In this document: one piece after another, positions 32,788 to 42,109 of the stretch
Layout of the letters: each line of letters opens with the position of its first letter
Numbering within the stretch: the first letter of the stretch is position 1
Notes under the pieces: generated by a model
The model's database searches: none
What the model saw: the letters and a program-made list of their open reading frames with translations, nothing else
Told to the model about the DNA's origin: nothing
Source: JAJFJD01 sp965228695
Lineage (GTDB): Bacteria; Pseudomonadota; Alphaproteobacteria; UBA8366
Length of the DNA: 64,000 nucleotides
NCBI GenBank assembly: GCA_965228695.1
Contig: CBDDIB010000002.1
Location: 1,984,001 to 2,048,000 of the forward strand
Reading direction: 5' to 3'
Translations under genes and position numbers: made by a program

Positions 32788-35397
32788 ATGATGACCGACG
32801 AAAATTCACAGTCGACGCAGATGTCAGATGACGATCTGCAGGATCTCGTAGCTTCATCCGATACGGGCGCGCGAAACCCGGCCGGTCCGGTGGGGACCGC
32901 ATTGGCCGGTCTCGCTCTTCTATGGTCCCTCTTTCAATTGTGGATCGCTTCGCCGCTGCCGTTTTTGCCGGGCAATCCGATTCCGGTACTGAACGATACG
33001 GAGACACGGTCGATCCATCTGGCGTTCGCCGTGTTCCTCGCTTTCATGGCCTATCCGGCGTTGAAGCGGTCGCCGCGCGATCGCATTCCCATCCTCGATT
33101 GGGTCTTAGCAATTGCCGGCGCTTTCGCCGCCGCCTATCTTTTTCTGTTTTACGCCGAGTTATCCGAGCGTCCGGGAGCCCCGATCCAACAGGATCTGAT
33201 CGTGGCCGGCATCGGCTTGGTGACCTTGTTGGAAGCGACGCGGCGCGCGCTCGGCCCCCCCTTGATGATCGTCGCCATCGTTTTCCTGCTCTACGTGTTC
33301 TTCGGCGATTCCGCCGTCGTACCGGAGGCGATCCGATGGAAGGGTGCGTCCTTCACCAAGGCAATGTCGCATCAGTGGCTGACCACCGAGGGTGTGTTCG
33401 GCATCGCGCTCGGCGTGTCGTCGGGATTCGTGTTTCTGTTCGTCCTGTTCGGGTCGCTCTTGGACAAGGCGGGCGCAGGCAACTATTTCATCAAGGTGGC
33501 GTTTGCGCTGCTCGGTCATCTGCGCGGTGGACCGGCCAAGGCGGCCGTCCTCGCGTCGGCCATGACCGGCCTGATTTCCGGCTCTTCGATCGCCAATGTA
33601 GTGACCACCGGGACCTTCACGATCCCGCTCATGAAACGCGTCGGGTTCACGCCGGAGCAGGGTGGGTCGGTCGAGGTGGCTTCGTCGGTGAACGGCCAGA
33701 TCATGCCGCCCGTGATGGGCGCGGCCGCCTTCCTGATGGTCGAATATGTAGGCATTCCCTATGTCGACGTGATCAAGCACGCCTTCCTGCCGGCGGTTAT
33801 TTCCTATATCGCGTTGCTCTACATCGTGCATCTCGAAGCGCTGAAGAAAGATATGCAAGGTTTGCCGAAGCCCGGCGGACCGGTCACCATCCAGCAGCGT
33901 CTGATCCGATGGGGAATTTCCGTCTGCAGCATCATCATCGTCGCCGGGGTCATTTATTTCGGGATCACCATGATCCAGAGCGCCTTCGGCGAATTTTCAG
34001 TCTGGATTTTGGCGGCACTGATCCTCGTGATCTATCTGGGATTGGTATGGTTCGCCGCCCAGCAGCCCGATCTCGAACTCGACGATCCGAATGCGCCGGT
34101 CGTGGAATTGCCTATGTTCGCGGTGACCGCGAAGACCGGCTTGCACTTCTTGCTACCGATCGTCGTGCTTGTCTGGTTCCTCATGGTGGAACGCAAGTCG
34201 CCGGGACTGTCGGCCTTCTGGGCCAGCGCTCTGATGATCTTCATCCTGCTGACCCAGCATCCGTTGAAGGCCCTTTTCCGTAAGGGCAGCGACGTCGGTT
34301 TCGCGGCGCGGCGCGGTTGGACCGAACTGCTGGCCGGCCTGATCGCCGGCGCGCGCAATATGATCGGTATCGGCGTCGCCACGGCGGCGGCGGGTATCAT
34401 CGTCGGCACCGTCACCCTGACCGGCATCGGGCAGGTCATGACGGAATTCGTCGAGATTATTTCCGGCGGCAGCCTGATCCTCATGCTGGTCTTCGTTGCC
34501 GTCATCAGCCTGATCCTCGGGATGGGGCTGCCCACCACGGCCAATTACATCGTGGTGTCGTCGCTGATGGCGGGCGTTGTCGTGCAGCTCGGCGCGCAAA
34601 ACGGCCTAATCGTTCCGCTGATTGCCGTCCATCTGTTCGTGTTCTATTTCGGGATAATGGCGGATGTGACGCCACCGGTGGGGCTGGCATCCTTTGCCGC
34701 CGCGGCGGTGTCCGGCGGTGATCCGATCAAGACCGGTTTCGTCGCCTTCTTTTACTCGCTGCGCACGGTCATCCTGCCGTTCCTGTTCATCTTCAACACC
34801 GATCTGCTGCTGATCGATGTGGGGTTGGTCGACGGAATTTTCGTCTTCATCGTCGCAACGGTCGCCATGCTCTTGTTCGCCGCGGGGACGCAAGGATTCT
34901 TTCTGGCGCGCAGCCGGATTTGGGAGTCCGTCGCCTTGATCTTGATCGCCTTCACATTGTTCCGGCCCGGTTTCTGGCTCGACATGGTGCATCCGCCCTT
35001 CGTGGCTGGCGATCCGGCGCAGATCATCAAGGTCGCCGAGGCACAGCCGGCAAACGGCACGCTTCGTGCGCAGCTTGAAGGTGAAAACCTGGACGGCAAG
35101 ATGATCTCGACGACTCTCGTTATGCCGCTTGGGCCGAAGGCCGATGGCGCGAAACGGCTTGCAGTCGGCGGTATCGAAGTGCTGATCGAGGATGGGAAGG
35201 TGCTCGTCGACAACGTCATCCCGAACAGTGCGGCGTCGGACGCGAAAATCGACTTGGATTGGTTGGTCAAGAGTATCGACCTGCCGAGTGACCGCATGGC
35301 CAAGGAGGTCTTCTATATTCCGGCCCTCTTACTGTTGGTCGTGGTGTGTTTGGTTCAGCGCCGCCGCGCCGGAGCCGCTGCGGCGGCCATGGCCTGA
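32788..35397 (+). CDS. TAXI-TRAP transporter fused permease (DctQM fusion with DUF3394 tail)
   Basis: This 869-residue multi-pass membrane protein joins a short DctQ-like N-terminal part (about 30-150) to a DctM large permease. The permease carries EVASSVNGQIMPPVMGAAAF, ILGMGLPTTANYIVVSSLMA and MADVTPPVGLASFAAAAVSGG. A soluble DUF3394-type tail (about 735-830) precedes a last helix. It moves the TAXI substrate with a sodium gradient. The start is one of two adjacent ATGs after GGGGGGAC. Confidence 0.93.
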   Translation: MMTDENSQSTQMSDDDLQDLVASSDTGARNPAGPVGTALAGLALLWSLFQLWIASPLPFLPGNPIPVLNDTETRSIHLAFAVFLAFMAYPALKRSPRDRIPILDWVLAIAGAFAAAYLFLFYAELSERPGAPIQQDLIVAGIGLVTLLEATRRALGPPLMIVAIVFLLYVFFGDSAVVPEAIRWKGASFTKAMSHQWLTTEGVFGIALGVSSGFVFLFVLFGSLLDKAGAGNYFIKVAFALLGHLRGGPAKAAVLASAMTGLISGSSIANVVTTGTFTIPLMKRVGFTPEQGGSVEVASSVNGQIMPPVMGAAAFLMVEYVGIPYVDVIKHAFLPAVISYIALLYIVHLEALKKDMQGLPKPGGPVTIQQRLIRWGISVCSIIIVAGVIYFGITMIQSAFGEFSVWILAALILVIYLGLVWFAAQQPDLELDDPNAPVVELPMFAVTAKTGLHFLLPIVVLVWFLMVERKSPGLSAFWASALMIFILLTQHPLKALFRKGSDVGFAARRGWTELLAGLIAGARNMIGIGVATAAAGIIVGTVTLTGIGQVMTEFVEIISGGSLILMLVFVAVISLILGMGLPTTANYIVVSSLMAGVVVQLGAQNGLIVPLIAVHLFVFYFGIMADVTPPVGLASFAAAAVSGGDPIKTGFVAFFYSLRTVILPFLFIFNTDLLLIDVGLVDGIFVFIVATVAMLLFAAGTQGFFLARSRIWESVALILIAFTLFRPGFWLDMVHPPFVAGDPAQIIKVAEAQPANGTLRAQLEGENLDGKMISTTLVMPLGPKADGAKRLAVGGIEVLIEDGKVLVDNVIPNSAASDAKIDLDWLVKSIDLPSDRMAKEVFYIPALLLLVVVCLVQRRRAGAAAAAMA

Positions 35398-35414
35398 AAT
35401 CGGAGACAATAGCG

Positions 35415-35843
35415 ATGTACAAGAATATTCTGCTGACGGTGGACCTGGGACATGAGAGTTCATGGTCCACCGCATTGCCCGTTGCCGTGGAATACGCAAA
35501 AGCCTATGGGGCCACGCTTCACGTCATGACGGTTGTGCCCGATTTCGGCATGAGCATCGTCGGCTCTTTCTTTCCGAAAGGGTATGAACAGAAGGCGATC
35601 GACCAAGTGAAGCAGAAACTGGACGCGTTCTGCAAAGATCACGTTCCGTCCGACATCAAGGTCCGGCATATCGTCGGCCATGGAGTCGTCTATGAGGAAA
35701 TCCTCAGGGTGGCGGCGGAAACCAAGCCGGACCTCATCGTGATGGCGTCGCATCGGCCCGAGTTGAAAGACTACCTGATCGGGCCCAATGCCGCGCGGGT
35801 GGTCCGCCATGCGAACTGTTCGGTCCAGGTGGTTCGCGGCTGA
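35415..35843 (+). CDS. Universal stress protein (UspA family)
   Basis: This 142-residue UspA fold protein begins MYKNILLTVDLGHESS and has a C-terminal LIVMASHRPELKDYLIGPNA followed by ARVVRHANCSVQVVR. This is a variant of the nucleotide-binding loop (GxxGxnG) of ATP-type Usp proteins, so ATP binding is uncertain. It follows the TRAP permease by 17 bp. In other bacteria (Halomonas TeaD) a Usp protein encoded with a TRAP transporter regulates its activity, so the same role is likely here. Confidence 0.9.
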   Translation: MYKNILLTVDLGHESSWSTALPVAVEYAKAYGATLHVMTVVPDFGMSIVGSFFPKGYEQKAIDQVKQKLDAFCKDHVPSDIKVRHIVGHGVVYEEILRVAAETKPDLIVMASHRPELKDYLIGPNAARVVRHANCSVQVVRG

Positions 35844-35903
35844 TACCGGTTTTCCGGGGCGACCGTCGGCTCGTATACACGACCGTTCACAAAGATGCGA
35901 GAA

Positions 35904-35923
35904 TACGGCGCGGTAGCGCCGTA
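35904..35923 (+). terminator. Stem-loop after the TAXI-TRAP operon
   Basis: TACGGCGC and GCGCCGTA form a perfect 8-bp stem with loop GGTA. There is no T-tract, so it may be a weak terminator or 3' end stabiliser for the transporter-usp mRNA. Confidence 0.45.
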
Positions 35924-35993
35924 GGCTCTTGCGTGCCGACGCCCGCAGGGTAAATCTCTATAGACGCCCGATATTTCGTCACAGGAGCGGCAA

Positions 35994-36866
35994 GTGCGCG
36001 TCGGAACCTCATGCCCAGCGTTGGTTGTTTTGATTTTTTTGGCCACCGTACTAGCGGTTCCGGTCAACGCGGCCGAAGTAGTGCAAGGACCGGATGTGGT
36101 TGAGGTTCCTGCGGGACCATTCGTCTTCGGGTCGGACCGGGCCGAGCGCGAGGCGGCATACCGGTTGGACGAGGCCGCGTATGGCCACCGGGTGACCCGC
36201 GACAGTAAATGGTACGAGAGCGAGTTCGCTCGGCAGGAAGGATTGACGCCGAGATACTTCATCACGCGGGCGCCCGTGACCAATGCCCAATACCGCGCCT
36301 TCGTCGAGGCGACAGGCCGGCCCGCCCCGGATGTCGATGCCGAGACCTGGGGAAGCTACGGTCTCATCCATCCTTGGCCGCGCACCCGGCGCCATGCCTG
36401 GAAGAACGATGCGCCGCCGCCGGGCCGGGCGGATCATCCCGTCGTGCTGGTCAGCTATGAGGATGCCAGGGCCTATGCGGCGTGGCTTACGAAGGTCACG
36501 CCGTACCGGTGGCGCCTGCCGACGGAACGCGAATGGGAAAAAGCGGCGCGGGGGGACGATGGCCGGCGCTTTCCCTGGGGCGACCGGTTCGACGCCACGC
36601 GCTTGAATAGTCATGACAAAGGACCATTCGATACGGTGCCGGTCGGGAGTTTCCCGGATGGCGCCAGCCCTTTCGGGATGCTGGATGCGGCGGGCCAGGT
36701 TTTCGAATGGACGGCGACGCCGCTGGGCAACGGACGATCGATCGTGAAGGGCGGCTCGTGGGACGACAAGGGGTGCGGCGTGTGCCGGCCGGCCGCGCGG
36801 CATTCCCGGCCGCATTTTTTGAAACACATACTGGTCGGGTTCCGTCTCGTGCGGGAAGATCGATGA
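35994..36866 (+). CDS. SUMF1/formylglycine-generating-enzyme-domain protein, exported
   Basis: This 290-residue protein has a signal peptide (about 1-27) and an FGE-sulfatase domain: ITRAPVTNAQYRAFVEATGR, YRWRLPTEREWEKAARG, FGMLDAAGQVFEWT and the C-terminal GGSWDDKGCGVCRPAARH. True FGE copper-site cysteines are spaced as C-x4-C; here the visible pair is C-x2-C, so sulfatase activation is doubtful. It may instead bind or modify another periplasmic target. No sulfatase gene is in the window. GTG start with AGGAGCGG upstream. It follows the TRAP-usp genes by 150 bp. Confidence 0.85.
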   Translation: MRVGTSCPALVVLIFLATVLAVPVNAAEVVQGPDVVEVPAGPFVFGSDRAEREAAYRLDEAAYGHRVTRDSKWYESEFARQEGLTPRYFITRAPVTNAQYRAFVEATGRPAPDVDAETWGSYGLIHPWPRTRRHAWKNDAPPPGRADHPVVLVSYEDARAYAAWLTKVTPYRWRLPTEREWEKAARGDDGRRFPWGDRFDATRLNSHDKGPFDTVPVGSFPDGASPFGMLDAAGQVFEWTATPLGNGRSIVKGGSWDDKGCGVCRPAARHSRPHFLKHILVGFRLVREDR

Positions 36867-36936
36867 TCGTCTATCCAGCCGGTTGTCTGTTGCGGCGTGC
36901 TGGGGTAAGTCAAATCCAACACAGTCGGTGCTCCCT

Positions 36937-37674
36937 ATGACCAACCTTTCGAATATCGATCTGACGACGCTTTCCACCGAAGAACTCGAACAGATGCGGG
37001 ACGCGGGGGAGTTGGTGCGCGAATGCTATCGCGTATTGGGCAAGACCGGTGACAACGTCGTCGGGGAAATCCTCAAGGGGGAAGAAACCTTCTACGAATG
37101 GAATCACTACCCCGACGGCGACGTGTATGACGGCGTGACCCATTCTCAGTTCTATTACCATGCCCATGAAGCCGGTGACCGGCCCGGTGAACATGGTCAC
37201 TTTCATACATTCCTGCGGCCGGACGGTATGCCGCCTGGGATCGCGCCGGCGCCGGTAGATGACTACGAACCGCCAGAAGACCCGGACGACGCGCTAAGCC
37301 ATATCGTGGCGATTTCCATGGATCCGAAAGGTTTCCCGATCAAGCTGTTCACCACCAATCGCTGGGTAACGGACGAGATTTGGTACACTGCGCCGGATGT
37401 TTGCCGGCTGTTGTACTGCTTCGACATCGATCACACCCAACCGTCGTGGCCGGTCAATATCTGGATCACCAACTTGCTGATCCTGTTCCGCCCGCAAATC
37501 AAGGAAATGATCTATGCGCGGGATGCCGCGGTAGAGGCATGGCGGAAGGCTCATCCCGACACGAATGTCTTCGAGGACCGCGAGTTGGAGGTCACCAGCG
37601 AAATGCCGGTCGACGTCGACGAACAATTGGTGAAGGTTCAGCGAGCCCTGGCGGACCGCGGGGCCGGCGGATAA
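36937..37674 (+). CDS. Conserved hypothetical protein with His-rich motif
   Basis: This 245-residue soluble protein is of a family I cannot name with certainty (possibly DUF6969). Notable is a histidine-dense segment FYYHAHEAGDRPGEHGHFHT (about residues 70-89) with HYPDGDVYDG just before it, which could bind a metal. A later segment IWITNLLILFRPQIKEMIYA is moderately hydrophobic but not a clear membrane helix. ATG 36937 is used; no strong ribosome-binding site is seen. It is 70 bp after the SUMF1-domain gene and convergent with the rhodanese gene. Confidence 0.75.
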   Translation: MTNLSNIDLTTLSTEELEQMRDAGELVRECYRVLGKTGDNVVGEILKGEETFYEWNHYPDGDVYDGVTHSQFYYHAHEAGDRPGEHGHFHTFLRPDGMPPGIAPAPVDDYEPPEDPDDALSHIVAISMDPKGFPIKLFTTNRWVTDEIWYTAPDVCRLLYCFDIDHTQPSWPVNIWITNLLILFRPQIKEMIYARDAAVEAWRKAHPDTNVFEDRELEVTSEMPVDVDEQLVKVQRALADRGAGG

Positions 37675-37691
37675 GTGACCGATCCGGCCGG

Positions 37692-38168
37692 CTATTTCGT
37701 CGCGGCTGTGTGGGGTGGTGTCCCGCAGTCCTTGCATGCTTCTACGGGCAAATCCCTCTTGAGCCATCCCGGCATTGTCTTGCCACGCCCGAACATACCC
37801 TCGGCGACGTCAACAACCTGGGTGAATCCATGTTTTTTCAGGTAGCCTTGCGCCCAGTGGGAACGTCCGCCGACCGCACAAATCAAGGCGATCGGACGCA
37901 TCTTGTCGCCCTTCACGGCGGCTAGAACCGCGTTCTTGAAGGCAGCTTTGCCGGCCGGGTTGTGCATCGTAATGGGAATGGATCCTTTCGGAATGCCGGA
38001 TTTTTCCCATTCGCCGGGTGAGCGGATATCGATCAACGTCAGCGAACCGTTAACGACGCCGTTGTAGGCTTCGATTGCGGAAATACGGCTTTCCGCCGCC
38101 TGCGCCGAAATCTGGCCGAACAGAAGCGCCACGGCAATGATGGATATGCGAAGAATCTTGATTGTCAT
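37692..38168 (-). CDS. Exported rhodanese-domain protein
   Basis: This 158-residue protein has a signal peptide (MTIKILRISIIAVALLFGQI, cut near AQAA) and a single rhodanese domain. The active-site loop is LICAVGGRSHWA, with the catalytic Cys followed by the GGRS turn. Such proteins carry persulfide sulfur in the periplasm. ATG 38168 is chosen because it gives a clean signal peptide; upstream in-frame sequence is not protein-like. It is convergent with the His-rich protein and divergent from DUF2336. Confidence 0.88.
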   Translation of the reverse strand: MTIKILRISIIAVALLFGQISAQAAESRISAIEAYNGVVNGSLTLIDIRSPGEWEKSGIPKGSIPITMHNPAGKAAFKNAVLAAVKGDKMRPIALICAVGGRSHWAQGYLKKHGFTQVVDVAEGMFGRGKTMPGWLKRDLPVEACKDCGTPPHTAATK

Positions 38169-38291
38169 AATGGAACTCACGATAGGCTCATGTGTGACTG
38201 CGATCAACGACGTGTCGATCAATTTCCCGTTAAATGAACGTGTTAACCTAATCGCAATGAATACTGCCGTAAAACAGGCTGTGTACATGCG

Positions 38292-38315
38292 AATTAGGAT
38301 CAACTTCTCCTAATT
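38292..38315. promoter_or_regulatory. 8-bp inverted repeat upstream of the DUF2336 gene
   Basis: AATTAGGA (38292-38299) and TCCTAATT (38308-38315) are exact reverse complements separated by 8 bases, ending 30 bases before the DUF2336 start. It could be an operator or a 5' mRNA hairpin. Confidence 0.35.
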
Positions 38316-38345
38316 TATTTGATATTTGAGCGGGTTTTTACGGAT

Positions 38346-39509
38346 ATGAATTCGAAACAAGCGAACAACGCCGAAGTTTCGCAGCTCAAAGCGGATGACG
38401 TGAAACGCCTTTTGACCGACCCGTCGGTTGAAACGCGTGCGGAAACCGCCGCCAAGGTTGCCGGCGAGTTCGGCATGGGCACGCTTTCGCCGGGTGAGCG
38501 TGAGATCGCCCAGGAAATTTTCCGCGTCATGGCGAAGGATGTGGAGCTTCTGGTCCGCGAAACGCTCTCCGAAAGTATCCGTGATATTCCTGACGTTTCC
38601 AGCGACATCGCACGCGTCCTGGCCGAAGACAAAAGCGACAGCGTCGCGCTGCCGATCCTTGAATTTTCCAAGGCGCTTTCGGACGAGGATCTCGTCGACA
38701 TTCTGGAAACCTCCAAACCGAACCGGCACGTGGCCATTGCCCAGCGCGAAGAGGTCTCCGCCGTCGTTTCGGACGCGATCGTCGACAAAGGTAACGAGGA
38801 CGCGGTCGTCGCGTTGGTCTCCAACAGCGGGGCCGACATCGCGGAACCGACCTTCGACAAGGTGGTCGATAAATTCGGTGAGAACGAGCGCGTTCAGGAA
38901 CCGTTGGTCAAACGCGAGAAATTGCCGCTGACCGTGGCCGAGCGTCTGGTCGCGAAGGTTTCGTCCAGCCTGAAAGAATATCTTGTCACGCATCACGAGT
39001 TGTCGCCGGAAGTGGCCAGCGACCTATTGCTCGAAAGCCGCGAGCGTGCGGTTGTCCGGTTGTTGGCCGATGACGAAGATCAGCCCGATGTCGGCGAACT
39101 CGTCCAGCAGATGGATGAGCATGGCCGCCTGACGGCATCGATCATCCTGCGCGCCTTGTGCACGGGCGATCTCAATTTCTTCGAGGCTGCCCTGGCCCAC
39201 AAGGCCGACGTGGCGCTGCATAATGCCCGGGTTCTGATCCACGACGATGGCGATCTCGGCCTCAGGGCGCTGTACGAAAAGGCGGCGTTGCCGCAACGCT
39301 TGTTCCCGGCCTTCCTAAGCGCGTTGGAGATTGCCAAGATTTCCGAAGGAGAGCGCAGCGACAGCGATCCGGATTGGCGGTCTCGCCTGATCATGGAACG
39401 CGTGCTGACCCAGTTCGAAGGGTCGGTGGATTGCGATGCCGAGGATGTGGACTACCTGCTCGGCCGGCTCGCGCGTACTGTCGAAGGCGGCGCGGCGCAA
39501 CATCTCTAA
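38346..39509 (+). CDS. DUF2336 domain-containing protein
   Basis: This 387-residue acidic, all-helical protein is of the DUF2336 type known mainly from Alphaproteobacteria. Repeated 35-40 residue helical hairpins with PDVSSDIARVLAEDKSDSVA and HHELSPEVASDLLLESRERA suggest HEAT-like repeats. It has no signal peptide or membrane helix. Its function is unknown; members are often encoded alone. ATG 38346 has GAGCGGG upstream; a TTG at 38319 would be inside the leader. Confidence 0.88.
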   Translation: MNSKQANNAEVSQLKADDVKRLLTDPSVETRAETAAKVAGEFGMGTLSPGEREIAQEIFRVMAKDVELLVRETLSESIRDIPDVSSDIARVLAEDKSDSVALPILEFSKALSDEDLVDILETSKPNRHVAIAQREEVSAVVSDAIVDKGNEDAVVALVSNSGADIAEPTFDKVVDKFGENERVQEPLVKREKLPLTVAERLVAKVSSSLKEYLVTHHELSPEVASDLLLESRERAVVRLLADDEDQPDVGELVQQMDEHGRLTASIILRALCTGDLNFFEAALAHKADVALHNARVLIHDDGDLGLRALYEKAALPQRLFPAFLSALEIAKISEGERSDSDPDWRSRLIMERVLTQFEGSVDCDAEDVDYLLGRLARTVEGGAAQHL

Positions 39510-39667
39510 TTCGTCGCGGTAGCGGCGAGGGTTCCGTCGCCCCGAATTTCGTTCGTTTCCCGCATGATTTTTGCGCGCGCGCCATCCGCTCACGGCTGGC
39601 GTCTCGCCGGTTGAATCGGCGCAGTCGGCGCGGCACCATGCTGCCCTTCCGAATCAAGGAGGCAGCC

Positions 39668-40633
39668 ATGCCCGACAAGCCCGTCGTTCTCGTCACGCGA
39701 AAATTACCGGATGAAGTCGAGGATCGTTTGCAGCGGTCGTTCGCACCCATTCTCAATCCCGACGACACACTCTATTCGGCCGCTGATCTGGTCCGGCTGT
39801 CCGATGGGGCGTTTGCCATTCTGCCGTGCCATACCGAACATTTTTCGGCCGAGGTCGTGGCCCGGTTGCCGGACAGCGTGAAAGCGGTCGCGAATTTCTC
39901 GGTAGGCGTCGATCATTGCGACCTGGCCGCCGCCAAGGAACGCGGGTTGATCGTGACCAACACACCGGATGTGCTCAGCGACGCGACCGCCGAGATCGCC
40001 ATCCTTCTGATGCTGGGCGCGGCGCGCCGGGCGGGGGAGGGCGAGCATTTGGTCCGCTCCGCCGGCTGGCGCGACTGGAGTCCGAAATTCATGGTCGGCA
40101 CCCAGGTAACCGGAAAGCGCCTCGGCATTATCGGCATGGGCCGGGTCGGTCAGGTGGTGGCGCGGCGCGCGCGCGGTCTCGATATGGAAATTCACTACTA
40201 CAACCGAAACCGTCTCGCCGCCGAGCTGGAGGCCGGCGCGGTTTTCCATGACACATTGGACTCGTTGTTGAGCGTCTCGCAGTTCTTGTCGATTCACTGC
40301 CCGGCTACGCCGGAAAGCCAGGGCCTGATGAACGCGAAGCGGATCGCCCAATTGCCCGACGGCGCGGTACTGATCAATACCGCGCGGGGTGCGGTGGTGG
40401 ATGACGATGCGCTGATCGACGCCCTGGCATCGGGCAAGCTCGCCGCCGCCGGACTCGACGTTTTCAACGACGAACCCGACATTGATCCCCGCTACCGGAG
40501 CCGGCCCAATACATTCCTGCTGCCGCATATCGGTAGTGCGACGACGGAAACAAGAATCGCCATGGGGAACCGCGCCATCGACAATCTCGAAGCGATCGCT
40601 GCCGGACGGGAGCCTGCCGATCGGGTTGCGTGA
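39668..40633 (+). CDS. D-2-hydroxyacid dehydrogenase (glyoxylate/hydroxypyruvate reductase type)
   Basis: This 321-residue protein has the Rossmann motif GMGRVG (156-161) and the catalytic triad Arg240 (INTARGAVVDD), Glu269 (DVFNDEP) and His287 (LLPHIGSAT). It reduces glyoxylate or hydroxypyruvate, or oxidises D-glycerate, in the cytoplasm. ATG 39668 has AAGGAGG upstream; an in-frame ATG 30 bases earlier lacks one. It stands alone between DUF2336 and the TRAP operon, 158 bp after the former. Confidence 0.9.
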   Translation: MPDKPVVLVTRKLPDEVEDRLQRSFAPILNPDDTLYSAADLVRLSDGAFAILPCHTEHFSAEVVARLPDSVKAVANFSVGVDHCDLAAAKERGLIVTNTPDVLSDATAEIAILLMLGAARRAGEGEHLVRSAGWRDWSPKFMVGTQVTGKRLGIIGMGRVGQVVARRARGLDMEIHYYNRNRLAAELEAGAVFHDTLDSLLSVSQFLSIHCPATPESQGLMNAKRIAQLPDGAVLINTARGAVVDDDALIDALASGKLAAAGLDVFNDEPDIDPRYRSRPNTFLLPHIGSATTETRIAMGNRAIDNLEAIAAGREPADRVA

Positions 40634-40784
40634 GGGGCGCACCCCTCATTCCATAGCGGAAGTGCACAGTTTTTGATCAGCAAATCGTGAATGCGTTTAG
40701 CGGTGAGGAGGAGTGTGTTGACTCCCCGGACCTAATCCCAGAGTGTATAGATTATTGGTTGTAGGGAGCTCAGTTGTCCGGACT

Positions 40785-40796
40785 AATTGCCCAATT
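40785..40796. promoter_or_regulatory. AATTG-CC-CAATT palindrome upstream of the DctPQM operon
   Basis: The gap 40634-40923 carries this inverted repeat, followed by an A/T-rich run near 40793-40810, about 130 bases before the binding-protein ATG. FCD-type GntR regulators bind related AATTGG...CCAATT sites, but no regulator is adjacent. Confidence 0.3.
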
Positions 40797-40923
40797 ATAA
40801 AAGATAATTTCGGACCAGTTGTGCTTGCCCCGGCATTAGCTACCTGCATGCGAACAGGATTGTAGGACAGTCTTCTTTGGCCAACGGAAGCTGTCTGTTT
40901 CTACGAACGGGAGGTTTATTCTT

Positions 40924-42069
40924 ATGGCTGAGATCAAGACAGAGAACGGTACTGGTGGGAAAGCGCGTCGCCGCTTTTTGAAGGGCGCCGTCATGGGGAC
41001 CGCCGGTGTTACCGCGGCGGTGGCGATGCCGAACGTTTCGCGTGCCCAAACCATCAACTTGAAGATGCAGGGTTCGTGGGGCGCCAAGAGCGTGTTTACG
41101 GACATGGCGAAGCAATATGTCGAGCGCGTCGAGAAAATGGCGGGCGGCCGGGTCAAGATCGACTATCTGCCGGCTGGCGCCGTCGTGAAGGCTTTCCAGG
41201 TTCAGGACGCTTGTCATAAGGGCGTGCTGGATGCCGGTCACACGGTCACCGCGTATTGGTATGGTAAGAACAAGGCGGCGTCCCTGTTCGGTACCGGCCC
41301 GGTGTTCGGCTGTAATGCGTCGCAAATTCTTGCCTGGATCCACTACGGTGGCGGCAAGGATCTGTATCGTGAACTCGTGCAGGACAAACTGAAATTGAAC
41401 CTCGTCGGTTTCTTCACGATGCCGATGCCGACGCAACCGCTCGGTTGGTTCAAGAAGAAGGTCAGCAATGTCAACGACATGAAGGGTCTCAAGTACCGCA
41501 CGGTCGGTCTTGCGACGGACATCATGCAGGGCATGGGCCTGAAGGTCACGCAGCTGCCGGGCGGCGAAATCATGCCCGCGCTGGAAAAAGGCGTGATCGA
41601 AGCGTTCGAGTTCAACAACCCGACAGCGGACAGCCAGTTTGGCGCGCAGGATGTCTCGAAGCATTATCACATGGGCAGCTACCATCAGGCCGCCGAGTTC
41701 TTCGAGGTCATCTTCAACAAGCGCAAGTATGACGGGTTCCCGAAAGAAGTTCAGGCGATACTCGAATATTCGGCCGAAGCGGCGAACACCGCCAGCTACG
41801 GTTACGCCATGAACCTGTATTCGGCCGACCTTCAGAAGCTCATCAACAAGAGCAAGGTCAACGTCTACCGCACCGACACGTCGATCATGAAAGCCCAACT
41901 GGATTCATGGGACACGGTCCTCGAGCGGTTGAACAAGGATCCGTTCTTCAAGAAGGTCGTCGACAGTCAGAAGGCGTGGAGCCAACGGGTCGCGTTCTAC
42001 GATTTGGTCAACTCGGCCGACTACAAACTTGCTTACGAGCATTACTTCCCCGGCAAGTTGCCATTCTAA
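40924..42069 (+). CDS. TRAP transporter solute-binding protein, DctP/TakP-like, Tat-exported
   Basis: This 381-residue protein begins with a twin-arginine signal (ARRRFLKGAVMG, residues 14-25, cut near SRAQ). Its binding fold includes FEFNNPTADSQFGAQDV, as in the 2-oxoacid-binding TakP group. It should bind a monocarboxylate or 2-oxo acid in the periplasm. GGGAGG lies upstream of ATG 40924. A 10-bp perfect stem-loop separates it from the permease genes, so the binding protein can be made in excess. Confidence 0.93.
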   Translation: MAEIKTENGTGGKARRRFLKGAVMGTAGVTAAVAMPNVSRAQTINLKMQGSWGAKSVFTDMAKQYVERVEKMAGGRVKIDYLPAGAVVKAFQVQDACHKGVLDAGHTVTAYWYGKNKAASLFGTGPVFGCNASQILAWIHYGGGKDLYRELVQDKLKLNLVGFFTMPMPTQPLGWFKKKVSNVNDMKGLKYRTVGLATDIMQGMGLKVTQLPGGEIMPALEKGVIEAFEFNNPTADSQFGAQDVSKHYHMGSYHQAAEFFEVIFNKRKYDGFPKEVQAILEYSAEAANTASYGYAMNLYSADLQKLINKSKVNVYRTDTSIMKAQLDSWDTVLERLNKDPFFKKVVDSQKAWSQRVAFYDLVNSADYKLAYEHYFPGKLPF

Positions 42070-42109
42070 AGGTAACGGCCAGGGGAGCGTCGATTTGACG
42101 ACGGTATAA

